From contig NC_064761.1 of assembly GCF_011397635.1 (NCBI RefSeq), positions 31,103,643 to 31,167,642 of the forward strand: a stretch of 64,000 nucleotides of DNA, given 5' to 3'. How positions within the stretch are numbered: position 1 is the first letter of the stretch; every line of letters starts with the position of its first letter. Of the stretch, positions 12,201 to 24,158 are shown in pieces. Source of the stretch: Epinephelus fuscoguttatus. Taxonomy: Eukaryota; Chordata; Actinopteri; Perciformes; Serranidae. A program made the position numbers and the translations under genes. The notes under the pieces are model-generated. The model searched no databases. It was given only the letters and a program-made list of their open reading frames with translations, and had not been told where the DNA came from.

Positions 12201-15200
12201 TGGAAAGGAGGGAGGATGTGGAGGTGGAGGTGGAGGTGGAGCAGGGCACGGCAGGCATCCCCAAGGAGAAAAGAAAGAGAAAAGCCGGCATTGTGTGTGC
12301 TGTGCAAAGCCTTGTACCCACTGAACCCCAAGAACAATCCGTGTCCTGTGTACGAGGGAGCAAAGACGAAGGGAAAGAAGAAGAAAACAGAGAAGAAGAA
12401 GAAGAAGAAGAAGAAGAAGAAGAAGAAGAAGAAGAAGAAGAAGAAGGGGTTGGTTATGGAAAGAAAAAGAAAGAAAGAGGGGCGAACATAATCAGGGTAT
12501 AAGCCGGGACATATAGGGAACATATCTTGGAACTGAACTGAACGGAGGTTGTGGTCTACCACACGGGAACAAACTAGGAAACTACACACTATTCCACTGT
12601 TTAAAAAGTTGCCAACAAGCATGTTTGTGTCTATGTATAGATAATTACTGTACACTAGGTCCTTCAGTATTTCAGCGCTGGTTTATTGCCCTCGTGTCTG
12701 TTTTTGTGCATGCACAGGATCGATGCATGCCTGACTGTTTTCTTTAAATATAGCTTTTAATTTTGCATCTTCGTGTTTATTCTGAACGTGGATTACCTGA
12801 TATAGAGTGCACCTGCAATCATCTATTCGTGGTCCTCAGTAAATATTTGTCTGTCTGTTCATAAACCAGATTGTGTGTAAGGATCTTTCTGTCTGTGTTT
12901 GTGAACATTTAATAGTAATACATCTCTTTGTAGCTTTGTGGTTTTCTGCATTACACGCCTCAAATAAATCTCCATGCCTTTGTATCCCATGAGCATGCTA
13001 CTCCTGTTATTCTAAGCGCAGTCATGCAGCACTGTAATTTAAAATCAAAGAAAACTGGAGAAAAGACTGACTTTGGGTGTTTGTTGAACATGATGGGCAG
13101 GAACTCGTCGACGGGCAGCATCCTCGCGAATGGCTCTGCGGCCAGTAACTTCCTGGCTCCCTGCTGTGACAGCGCGTAGCCGAGTGTCCAGTAGGAGTAG
13201 TCAGCCTTGACCAGGTTGTTCACGCCGTCCACGGACTGCTCCGGCTGCTGCACCTGCATACGCTTACGCCCCACATAGCTAGAGCAGAGATGGGAAGAAT
13301 GTGTTGATGAGGCTTCATGTGAATGGGTGCAAATGCACATTTATTTGAAAGAACAAAAAGTGTGGGGATGAGTGGGTGTTCTTACATGAGGTCCCAGTCC
13401 AGCTGGGTTTTGTCTATGTCATCCATTATGGCCTGGAGCCGTCGTTTAAACCTGGGCTCAAACCTCACGTCATCCTCTAAAAGAAGAACCCTCTGGAGGC
13501 CTTGCTCTATCACCTGGATCAGAAAGTACAAACACCCAAGTTAGAATGAAAGAATAAAAGCTGTCTGGATTGTCCCTATCTTTTACATTATTCATGATGC
13601 TTACTTATCTATCTGTTCTATCTTATGTGGGCCATTTTTTGGCTTCAATTTATCAGTAGGATGGTGCAGGCTATTTAAGAGTAACTTCTGTATTTTGGTC
13701 CAGTATTGAATGAGACAGCTGCGGCTGGCAGCTCAGGCAATTGTGCACGGTTCATGTACTATCACAAAAAGTACTTGTTTTTGCCACTTACAGGCTCAAG
13801 TTATTATTGTAAGTGTCTGACAACATTATGGAAAGGATCCCTACAGAGATAAACCTTTTGAATGAATTAGTGATTGTTGTGGGCGGCACGTGGTGTGGTG
13901 GTTAGCACTGTTGCCTCACAGCAAGAGGGTTGCCAGTTCGATCCCGGGTGTGGGAGCCCTTCTGTATGGAGTTTGCATGTTTTCCCCGTGTCAGCGTGGG
14001 GTCTCTCCGGGCACTCCGGCTTCCTCCCACAGTCCAAAAACATGCAGATTGGGGACTAGGTCAATTGGTAACTCTAAATTGTCCATAGGTGTGAATGTGA
14101 GCGTGAATGGTTGTCCATCTCTATGTGTCACCCCTGCGATAGTCTGGTGACCTGTCCAGGGTGTACCCTGCCTCTCGCCCGATGCCAGCTGAGATAGGCT
14201 CCAGCCCCCCCGCGACCCTCAAGAGGATGAAGCGGTTAGAAGATGAATGAATGAATCAATGGTGATTGTTGTAACAGTAGAAAGTTGAGGTGTGTTTTAC
14301 AATGACAAAATTACTGTTTATTTAAATGGAGTCTGGTGGCTTTGGTGAGAGCAATACAACGGCTGTTTCTAGCTAAACAAAAAGGATTTTACTCCTTAAT
14401 AAAAAGGTCTATCTCTGTAGGGATCCTTTCCATAATGCTGTTAGACACTTGTAATAACAATGAGAACCTGTCAGTAGCAAAAACAAGCACTTTTAGTGGT
14501 CACACACTTGACGATGTACAATTGCCTGCAGGGATTACATTGCAGCCTGTTTTGCAGCTGCCAGCTGCAGCGCTCTCACTCAGTACTGGACCAGTTTCAG
14601 AAATTCTTGTTCCCATTAGTCATTAGTTGAATTGAGAAAATAGGGTCAAGGCTGAAAAATACTGAGGTTACATTATTCACATTATTTGGAACGATCACTA
14701 CACTAACTGTTTTGCTTTGATGGTCTGGAAGCTGATTTATAAACATGAATTAAAATGCCACTTTTCACCCATTCATTGAATTGTGTGAGGAGTACCTGGA
14801 GAAAGCCCACCTGACACAGAGAGAACATGCAAACTCCACACAGCAGGGCTCCCCCACCCTGGGTTCCTGGTTTGAACCCAGGGTGGGGTTTTTTCCAGGT
14901 ACTCCGGCTTCCTCCCACCGTCCAAAGACGTGCAGGTTAGTTTAATTTGTAACTCTAAATTGTAGGTGTGAATCTGAGTGTGAATGGTTGTCCATCTCTA
15001 TGTGTCAGCCCTGTGATAGTCTGGCGACCTGTCCAGGGTGTACCCCGCCTCTCGCCCAGTGTCAGCTGGGATAGGCTCCAGCCCCCCCGCGACCCCTAAC
15101 AGGATAAGCTGTTATGGAAAATGGATGAATATATAATATAATATGATATAATATATACATGTTTCAAACTGCCACACTCTGGCAACTTCTGTTGTGACAT

Positions 15201-18200
15201 CATATTGCTACATGCACATGACAAAACCATAAAACAAACAAAACAAATATCTACATACTGAGCAGTCACCACAACTATTATAACAATATGATGATCAGCT
15301 TATTTCGGCGCTATGTGGGAGAACTATTGTAATTAGCTTGATCACAAGCAGCTGATGTTCACCTACAAGTTTTCTGCCTTTACATGCACATTTATCTTCA
15401 GGCAACAAGGAGGACATTTGTTTCCTGTTGAAGGAGATGTCAGCAGGTTGTGCTGTCACAAGATCTTCCAACCACCACTGCTCACTACACGGGCCTTCCT
15501 CTGCGAAATCAGTGTGTTACTCCCTCTGTGCTCTTACCTGTGTCCATATAGAGTGATGGCTGAGGAAGCAACCGATCTCCCCTCTGGTCAGGACTCGTCC
15601 AGAGTAAGGGTCCTTGTAGCCCGGCATCATCTCTATTCCCAGCGCCTGCAGCTGGGACGTATTGAGAGCTCTGGGAGAGATGGGGAAAGGAAATGTGGGA
15701 TGAGTAGTTGGAAAAGAAAGGTCATTCTCATAACTACACTTGTCATTATGCAGCTGAGTTTGTCATCAGTGAAAACAGCGTCTCTGCAAAACACAATAAA
15801 GTCAATCTCAGCAAGCTGCAACAAGTAATACATTTTGCCAGACAACCAAAGGCTGGAGGAAGGATTAGGACATTCTCAACAGCGGATTAAAGAAAGTGCC
15901 GAGGAGGGAAAGTAAGTCAAGCCTGTTGCTACAAACACCAAAGCTCTGTTTAGACAGGATGTTTGGATATAGATGTAAGAAAAAGTAGCAACAGACGGGA
16001 GACACAAGGCCGGGCATTATCTTAGCTGACGTTCAGGGAGCACAGTTTAAGTGCATGAGATGTTTTGGGTGGAAAAACCTGACTTGCGGTGGTGCTGAAT
16101 ATACTTAAAAAATGTAAGCACAGAGAGTTTGAGGTGATTTCTTTGAGGATTAAAACAGCCTTCAGGTCAGTTCATCGGGTTCATGCAGGGCTGTGTGAAT
16201 GCAGGTAACCTACTTGCCGTCCACTGCGTCTACCAGCGTGGCGTGTAGACCCAGCGCAGACATTGTTTTCAACATCCTGGTTCTTCTGTCCAGCCGTCGC
16301 TTCAGATTGATCAGGAAAATCTAAACAGAAAAAATGGAGACATGTTCATTTAAGAGATTTTCTATTCTGTAAGTTCCCTATTTTCTATCAGTTTCTCTCT
16401 GTACAATAGAAGATGCCTAATAAAGTGAACAGAAGACAATTAAAACAGAAGTTTGGGCAGAGAGGTTTGAGATGAAGGCAAGGGCAAAGGAAGAAGAACT
16501 TGGAGACCCAGCTACAACAACAGGAAGTGGGAGTTGCTGATTAACAGTAAATACACAGAGAGAAGAAGCTGAAGAGCTCCCATTCCTGCAGGCAGAGCCA
16601 ACACACTCATAACTCACTTTATCAAAACCAGTGGTGTCCTGCGGTGACGGCGGGGAGTACAGGTGCTCAGTGGGCTCAATGTCGTGGTCAACTGTGGACA
16701 CAGAGAGGAGGGAGGCGAAAGGTTAACACAGCAAAAACAGGATTAGAAAACAGTTGAATTTCCTCGGGATTGTGGTGGCTAATTTAATTTGCTTTATTTA
16801 AAATCTGAGCAGTGAGAGGGGGGTGGGGGGAGAAAGTGAGACGGAGGTGGGGGTTAAATAAACAGGGAGGGGGAGGAGAAGATATAGAGACAGTATGGAG
16901 GAGGGGGATTTAGGTGATGAGGGTTGACAGGATGCAATCATGAAGGGTCGGGGTCAAGACGGAAAAGAAACAAACCTGAGAGGTAAAGTAATCAAGGAGT
17001 GACTGATAGTAGAGCCACAACAGCTGGAAAATGTTGCATGTGTATGTGTGTAAGGACTCACTCAAAGCCTCGGTGATGGTGTGTATAAAACTCTCGCTTT
17101 CATCTTCCACACTCTGCTGTGCTTTTAGAGGGACAGGCAGCAGGCCGTAATGTTCTTTGTTGCACACGTACATCTGCACACCTGGAACACACACACGTGC
17201 ACACATGGTTCTGTAAATAAAACCTTTTGACCCAAACCTTCAAATAAACATGCAAATTAGACCGCCCCAGGTCCTCATACCTCGTCTACGTGTGCTGACA
17301 GCAAATAAATACTGCCACAGCTAATAAACTGCTCGATGTTCCTTTAAGTGTTGTTGTTATGCATGAAGCGTGGTTAGGTGGGATGGTTAGGACAGTGTCA
17401 TACAGAGTGGATAAAAGTGCTTTGCATGTTTCGGGAGGGATCAAATGTGCTATGATGCCCTGGACACCAGTATGCAGACTTCACACAAGAGAAACATATG
17501 TTATCAATCAAAACCATCCTCTCTTTCATAGCATTATCAACATGTGTGTCCTTGTTTTTATGTTGCATTTCAATTGGGTTCTGTTTCATACTTAATTAAT
17601 TCACTTGTGTTTCCCTGTGTAAGTTTTACTGAAAAGTAAAATTATGCATAAGTGACATTTATTTATCTTATAAATACCTGAGTATTGTGTTAGATGATTA
17701 TCTTTCTTTTAAGACACATGTTGAGCAACTTGTGGAAAGGCTTAAACTGAAACTGGGTTTTTATTTTACAAATAGGAACTGCTTCTCTTTCTTGGTCAAA
17801 AAAAGACGAGTCTCTGCTACTTTCTTGACTATGCTTGATTATGGGGATGTATTATATATGAATGCACCCTCCCAATGCTGCATGTTCTGGACTCTGTGTA
17901 TCATGTTGCATTGAGATTCACTACCAACTGTGAGCCCCTAACTCATCATAGTATCCTGTATAATCAGTTTGGTTAGCAGAGCCTGGCTCTGCAGTCCGGG
18001 CTCCGCCAGATCATTCAGTTGACCTTGCTGTACTAACGATGGCCTATTTATTGCTTATTGCTTTTTTCCTCTTGGAATTTTTTTTTTTTTTTTACCTAAG
18101 CCTTGTTTCTCTGTGCCTCAGATCCGCGCTCACCGGTCATCGGTTTGGCTCAGCCTGCCTGCCCTGTTTCCCCCAAGCGCCCTGGATCAACCCAAGACAC

Positions 18201-21200
18201 CTCTTCTTGCTTTATTGAAAATAAATCCACTTTAAACTAAACAGCTGTCTGAGTCACGCAGGTCCAGTTCTCTCTATACTATATAACACTACTGGTTAAA
18301 TAAAGGTTAAATAAAGTAAATATAAGATAACAGTGAATGCTTAAATGGAGTGTAACAGTAGCAGAACTTAAAAAAACCCCTACAAAGTCAGGGAATTGAC
18401 TAAGAAATGTCCATTGCACTGCAAAAATCATTTGCCACCATATGCTATTAATTATAAAAGATCAATCAAGGCTTTAACAGCACACTCCAGAGTGGGTTGA
18501 ATTGAGCAAGGGTGTGTTATTGCTTATGAATTAAACATTTTATTCATTATCAGAAGAATGAGAAGAATATCTCCTCTTTCAGAAGTTAAATATTCTCACT
18601 TTAGAGGCCTTCACACAACAGAGGCGTTGAATGAATTTGCACGTCAATGTATTTTTTTAACTGTTGTTTTTGTCATCAGTACTTTCACACCAAACACGAA
18701 TACAATGCAATGAATGAATGACTTTTTTTTCAGAATAAAGTTGATTTTGCAAGGTTTTCGTACCAGGAATAAAGGCCAAACCAATCACATCCTGTTGCAA
18801 ATGTCCCAAACTCACATCACTGCTGGTATGAATAGGTTTGATGCAGGCAAGAATTTTTATGCTGTTTCTTCGTCACGCCCCTGGTATGTAAATGCCTTAA
18901 CAAAGTATATTTACTTGTACATTTTTGCATTGTTGTAGATATTGAAACTAATTTGTGGGACAGAAGAAGCCGTGCCTCTGTGTTTCTGTGAGGGTCTTAT
19001 TGTTTGCATATCGGTTTCTGTTTGTGTGAATGCTTTTATGTGTTTACTTTAAGTTGGCAGGCAGATGCCACACACTCTTGTTGTCTGTGTAATGGAAAGC
19101 TTAATGGCTCTGTTTGTTCCCTATGGATGATTACTCACGTCAAACACACAAATCTACAAACACTGGTATTGTTGCACACTTACACACAGACACAAGCACA
19201 GTCAAGACGAACACATGGATCCATTTTTCTCTGCTTTCGTTCATCTGCTTTAATCTGAGACATGTGCATAAAACCAATCAAAAGCCCTCAGCAGTGCACA
19301 CATTCAGAATTAAAAACAGTTCGCAATGTAAGTGAATTAATGAAGTTACTAACAAGCCTCAGTTCATCAAAGTGAAGCTGTCATGTGGCATTTGAGACCA
19401 TGGTGCAAATGTGGTAGTGTGTTGTGAGTTCAGTTTTCAAACTGACCGGATTGACGTGCCGAGAATGCAAACACCATGATGTCATCAAATGCCCAGCTGT
19501 AGTCTGGGTGCGGAGGGTAGAAAGCCAGGTCCCTGCTGGATTCACGACGCAGGTCTAACAAGTAGGTGCTGTGCACCATGGGAACAGCAAAACAGCCAAG
19601 CCGCTTCCACTCCCTGATCGGCTGGTAGTCTGGGGTTCGCTTGTAGTAACCCTGAGAGGAGGGAGATGAAGAACGCCAGGTTTAGGTGATAAATCTACCT
19701 GAGAGGATGGACAGATGTATGAATTTCAATCCAAAGTGTACCTGTGGGGTGATGCCACACCAGAAGTTGGAGTAAAGCGAGCGAGACTCCATCATGGGAG
19801 CTACCAGGGTCAGGTTTTCAGCCATCAGCAGGTTCAGCACACGAGGGTTCGTCAGCAGGTTGTCACTGTCTACAAACTAAAGAGGGGAGAGAGTCTGAGT
19901 GTACAAGTCACTCATTGTATCATATCAGGTCAGCTGTGTGGTTCATTTTTAAGGGTATATTATGCAGGATTTTCCTTAAAGGTAGGATCTGGAGGATTTT
20001 CCAGTTGCTGTTTGTAAACACACATTCAAATTTGGCACCTCCTATCAGGCTCAACTCTCCCGGGTGTACGGAGCCCAGAGGTACGGAAGAAGGCTTCACA
20101 GAAGAGGTTCAGGCAAGGCTCGCGCTGGTGCACGCTCAGATACGTTCGGGCACGGCACCTGCGCTCTCTCATTGGCTGGGGAAATCTCTGCCCAGAAGCG
20201 GTCCGAGCTCACAAAAACATCAAAAGACAGTTAAAGGGCAGGAGCTCTGCAAACAGAGTCACCACCACAAATGAGTAGAAGCCCATAGGTGATGATTAAG
20301 CAGGATTTCATTTGTATATGTCTATATTTTGTTTTGGACTCATACAGAAGTAATCCCCCTCAATCATCACTTATGACCCACTAAAAGTGTGTGGCAGTGT
20401 ATTTATCTGCAGAGACTTCACCTTCTGCCTGTATTGTCCTATTTTCCATGTTCTGGATGCTTAGTTGCCCCGACAGTGCTAGGTGAGGTCAGGGCTTTAA
20501 AAAAAGGGAGCAACCAGGCGCCTGACCGTAAACAGCAGGCATCCAAAACACACAGTGCCTTGCAAATGCCAAATGGGAGTGAATCTTGTGTTGGCTTTTA
20601 TCTTCATTTTCACTGGCAAACATGTTTACAAACAGTAACCGACAATCCTGCATTATATACCTTTGACCAATATGTCCCTGGTATCTAATTAAATTGGAGC
20701 TGCTGCAGCTGACGAGTAACGTCCAGTCATACTGATGCAGGTGTACAGCATGGCCAATAATATCGGACACTTGTCAACACTTCGCCAGCTTTGCACTTTG
20801 CATGTCTGCATGTCTCCGAGGGTCTGGACGGACCCCTAAGCAGATGTCAGGGTGCTGCCCAAAATTTGTGACTGCCCGACTGTGTACACAACAAGTGCCC
20901 TGAATACACATGGTCCAGTTCCACACTCCAGTTCAGCTGGAGGCATATGCACCTCTAGCTGGTTTGCTGAGAAGAAGAAAAAAGGTAACAAATGTTGGAA
21001 CTCCCAAGGCCCGGGGCAGACTCAGGACACACTGGAGGTACTATGTATCTCATCTGGCCTGGGAATGCCTTGGGGTCCAGGAGGAGCTGGAAATCACTGC
21101 TGGGGAGAGGGACCTCTAGGGTATTTTGCTTGGCCTGCTGCCCCTGCGACCAGGCCCCAGATAAGCCAATGAAAATGGATGGATGGATGTTGGAAGCTTG

Positions 21201-24127
21201 TTTTAAAGAGAGGTTGTGCAAGGAGATCCGCCATTACCCACATTTATATAATTCATCTTTAAAGAAATGCAAAGATTTTCCCCCCAAAAAACAGACTGGA
21301 ATGGAGTGCGGATTGGGTTGTCCGTGGACGTTCAACTCAGCAAGTATGTCCAAGGCCTAAAGTCCCACTTACTCTGCCACAGCTCCCTCTGCCACCCCAG
21401 TCTCCTCCCTATATGCTACATTTTTGGTATTGTTAATTGAACTGTGACTAAAATTTATGTTTATATATGTGTTTATTACGAGGGATTAGTTTTCAAAGCA
21501 GAATCTTTGTGGCTGCTCAAAGTCTGTGAGCGCTCCCTCACAGAGCAGATCCTTTTCTATCAAACTGAATAACCATTTGCTATGAATATCCCTCTGACTG
21601 AATTGTTGCATAGTTATCATCAGATCAAGAAAGTATCGAAGTCTTACAAGTATGTAGTCGGCCCATCGTTCCCTGGCAGCCTTCAGCGCTGCCTGTCTCA
21701 GCTTCATCACATGGTTGAACCTTGAAGGAGGCCAGTGCTTCGGGCCCCACTCATCTGTGTAGGACCTGATGTAGAGATAAAAGGTAATTAATTCGTCATC
21801 ACTATTCAAGTAATTATGAGTAAAACCAGAACAACAGAAAGATAGAATTCAAGTCTGAAGTACTTTGAATAGATGGTAGTAAACGATTCCTGTGGAAACC
21901 ATGACTCACCTCGGCTCCTCCATGGGTCTCCACTCCACATAGTGGTAGACACGCTGGGCTCTTTTCAGCCATTCTCTTAACATGGCAGTGGTGTTGTCCA
22001 CATTATGGTCTGTTGCTGCCCTGAAAACAGACAACAGAAACAACACAGGACATCATTCAAATGAAGCAAACACTCCACCTTCCATCGCAATGACACAGCA
22101 GCCACAAAACAGTTTAAATCCCTGAAACTGCGACTCTGCCTGTTGAAGTGCATCTGCTAAACACTTGAGCTGTAAACAGCTGTCCCTGCACAGAAACAAG
22201 CCTCTGGGCATGTCAGGATTGTTTGAAGGGATGAGACCCTCTGGAAAAATAAGAGGATGTGAAGCTGAGTCAAACATAATGCAGAAAGCTGCGAACTGTC
22301 ATTAGCTGGAGGGAACAGGGAAGAGGTTGTGACACTCTGAGCGGTGACATTCAGAGAGCATGTTATGGAAGAAGACGTACGCGCTTCCAGATTTGTCCAA
22401 TTACTGTCGGATGTTACGACAGGCAGGCTCGGCGTTGCGAAGCGTCTTCACTGCCTAATTAACTGCACTGCTGGAGCTGGGACAAAGTCTGAGGAGCTAC
22501 AGTGCAGACAGACATTACTCTGAGGCACTTGGGTTAAACATGGCCACGACAGGTAAACCAAGCACATGCCAACAACACTCTAGAGACGGGCTGCCACGAG
22601 GACGTCCATCAAAATTAACTCACCCTGAGGGTACGTTTCCCTTAACCTGAAGGTGAATACTGATGCACTATGTGTTAACACCTTGGCATAGAAATAGTGC
22701 ACACACAGACAGACAGACACAACACCAGTACACACACACTCATACCTGTAAGCAAATGATGTCAGTGTAAAACTTAGCACAGTTGCAGCTGCTTATTTCT
22801 CACTCCTGTGGTTTGCACTCTGCGTAGCTGTTTCTTCACAGAGATTTCCACTTCAGTTCCCAGAGCTGACTCAGAGGAGACACTACCACTACTGTATGTG
22901 CCGGTGAGAGTGTGTCTATATATAAATTTGTGCAAGAGAAATTAAGACTGTAACCGTATCACTGTGCAGCTCCCTATCACTTCTATGAGTGTCAGAAAAG
23001 TAAATATCAGCTGTCTTTGCGTTTAAATTGCCCTTTAAAGAGGAAAGGTCAACAGAACGTGAGGAAGAAGCCTGTACTCGAATGTGTGCACACAGACACA
23101 CACTCACGCTTAATGAGATGGAGTTTTCCACTGCTTGCTGTAATATTCCTTGCTGTACTCACTCCAAAATCGCACCCGATTTGCGACTGGCTGGACAGAG
23201 ATAGAAACACACGCACACACACACACTTGTGCACCGTCTGCTCGTATTTTTAGTGAGATTTACCCACCCTTCATTTACCCACATTTAGCACACATAGCAA
23301 TACAGAAGCACCTGTTCTCACACACACAAGATGCAGATGCTTGTATCACTGACACAGATGTTTATATCCATGGAGACAATGGGCCCCTACTCTACTATAT
23401 AGGAGCAAGACACACAGACTTTGTGGTGGTTTTGTGTCTTTTTTGGCTGTTGTTTTGTGTTGCTTTTAGGTACCTGTGTGTCCTTTCTGGCAGTTTTGTG
23501 TCTCTTTCTAGTTATTTTGCATCTTTTTGTAGTTATTTTGTGTCTCTCTGTAGTTCCTTTGCTCATCTTCGTGGTCATTTTGAGTCACTTCCTGGTTTGT
23601 ACGCGTTAATGTGAGTGACATTTTGCGGCCCCCGACTCCCCCGTTCAGTAATCCACCCATGCTTATATCACTACTCAAACATGAACTACACACAAGCAAA
23701 AATCACACATAAACATGAACAGTCTTGCACTGCAGACATGGATTACTCAGAAAGAGGCAGAGCCCTCTTTGGTTTGGAATTTCAATAATCTTCAGTCAGA
23801 CGGTTAAATATCTCATCACACATAACCAGCAGCTGGAAAGAGGCTGTGAGCCTGAAGGAGACACAGTGGTCAATAATTTTAATAGTATGTGTGTGTGTTT
23901 ATGTGTGTGTGTGCATGCCTACACTTGCAGATGTGTGACAAAACATAAGGACGTTCATTTTTGTGTCCTGGGAATGCTGTTTTTACAGCAGTGTGACTGG
24001 TGATTTATCTGCTGCACAAGTGGTACTTTAGCATTTTAAATGTATCTGTTTGAGTGTGTGTTAAAGGTTGAGGGCATGCGTGTAAAAAGTAAAAACGTGT
24101 GTATGCAAGCATGCATGCGTGTGTGTA

Positions 24128-24158
<31 letters not shown>

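Larger units (their letters stand above)
9298..13071 (-). other. colgalt2 intron 11 (3.8 kb)
   Basis: It holds two copies of a dispersed fish repeat (about 9575-9660 reverse and 10155-10360 forward), a long purine-rich tract at 12010-12480, and nothing else I can name. The reading frame at 10317-10796 on the minus strand has no recognisable domain. Confidence 0.6.
13514..15537 (-). other. colgalt2 intron 9 (2.0 kb), nested transposons
   Basis: It contains a long-inverted-repeat element interrupted by a SINE-like copy, then a second, rearranged SINE-like copy. These make up most of the intron. Confidence 0.7.
19877..21647 (-). other. colgalt2 intron 3 (1.8 kb), transposon-filled
   Basis: It contains an inverted-repeat element (19951-20664) and a LINE tail (20985-21187). 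Nothing coding for the host is seen. Confidence 0.65.

Noticed and set aside
12188..12502. 104-codon glutamate-rich forward reading frame
   Set aside because: It lies in intron 11 and is produced by GTGGAG and GAA repeats; there is no domain, and overlapping frames are equally open.
13881..13960. Possible tRNA gene (A and B boxes)
   Set aside because: The flanking sequence is a SINE-like dispersed element repeated at 14788-15125; no cloverleaf with a proper acceptor stem was apparent.
23424..23590. CRISPR-like array
   Set aside because: Units are imperfect and contiguous with no spacers, so it is a minisatellite in a vertebrate genome.
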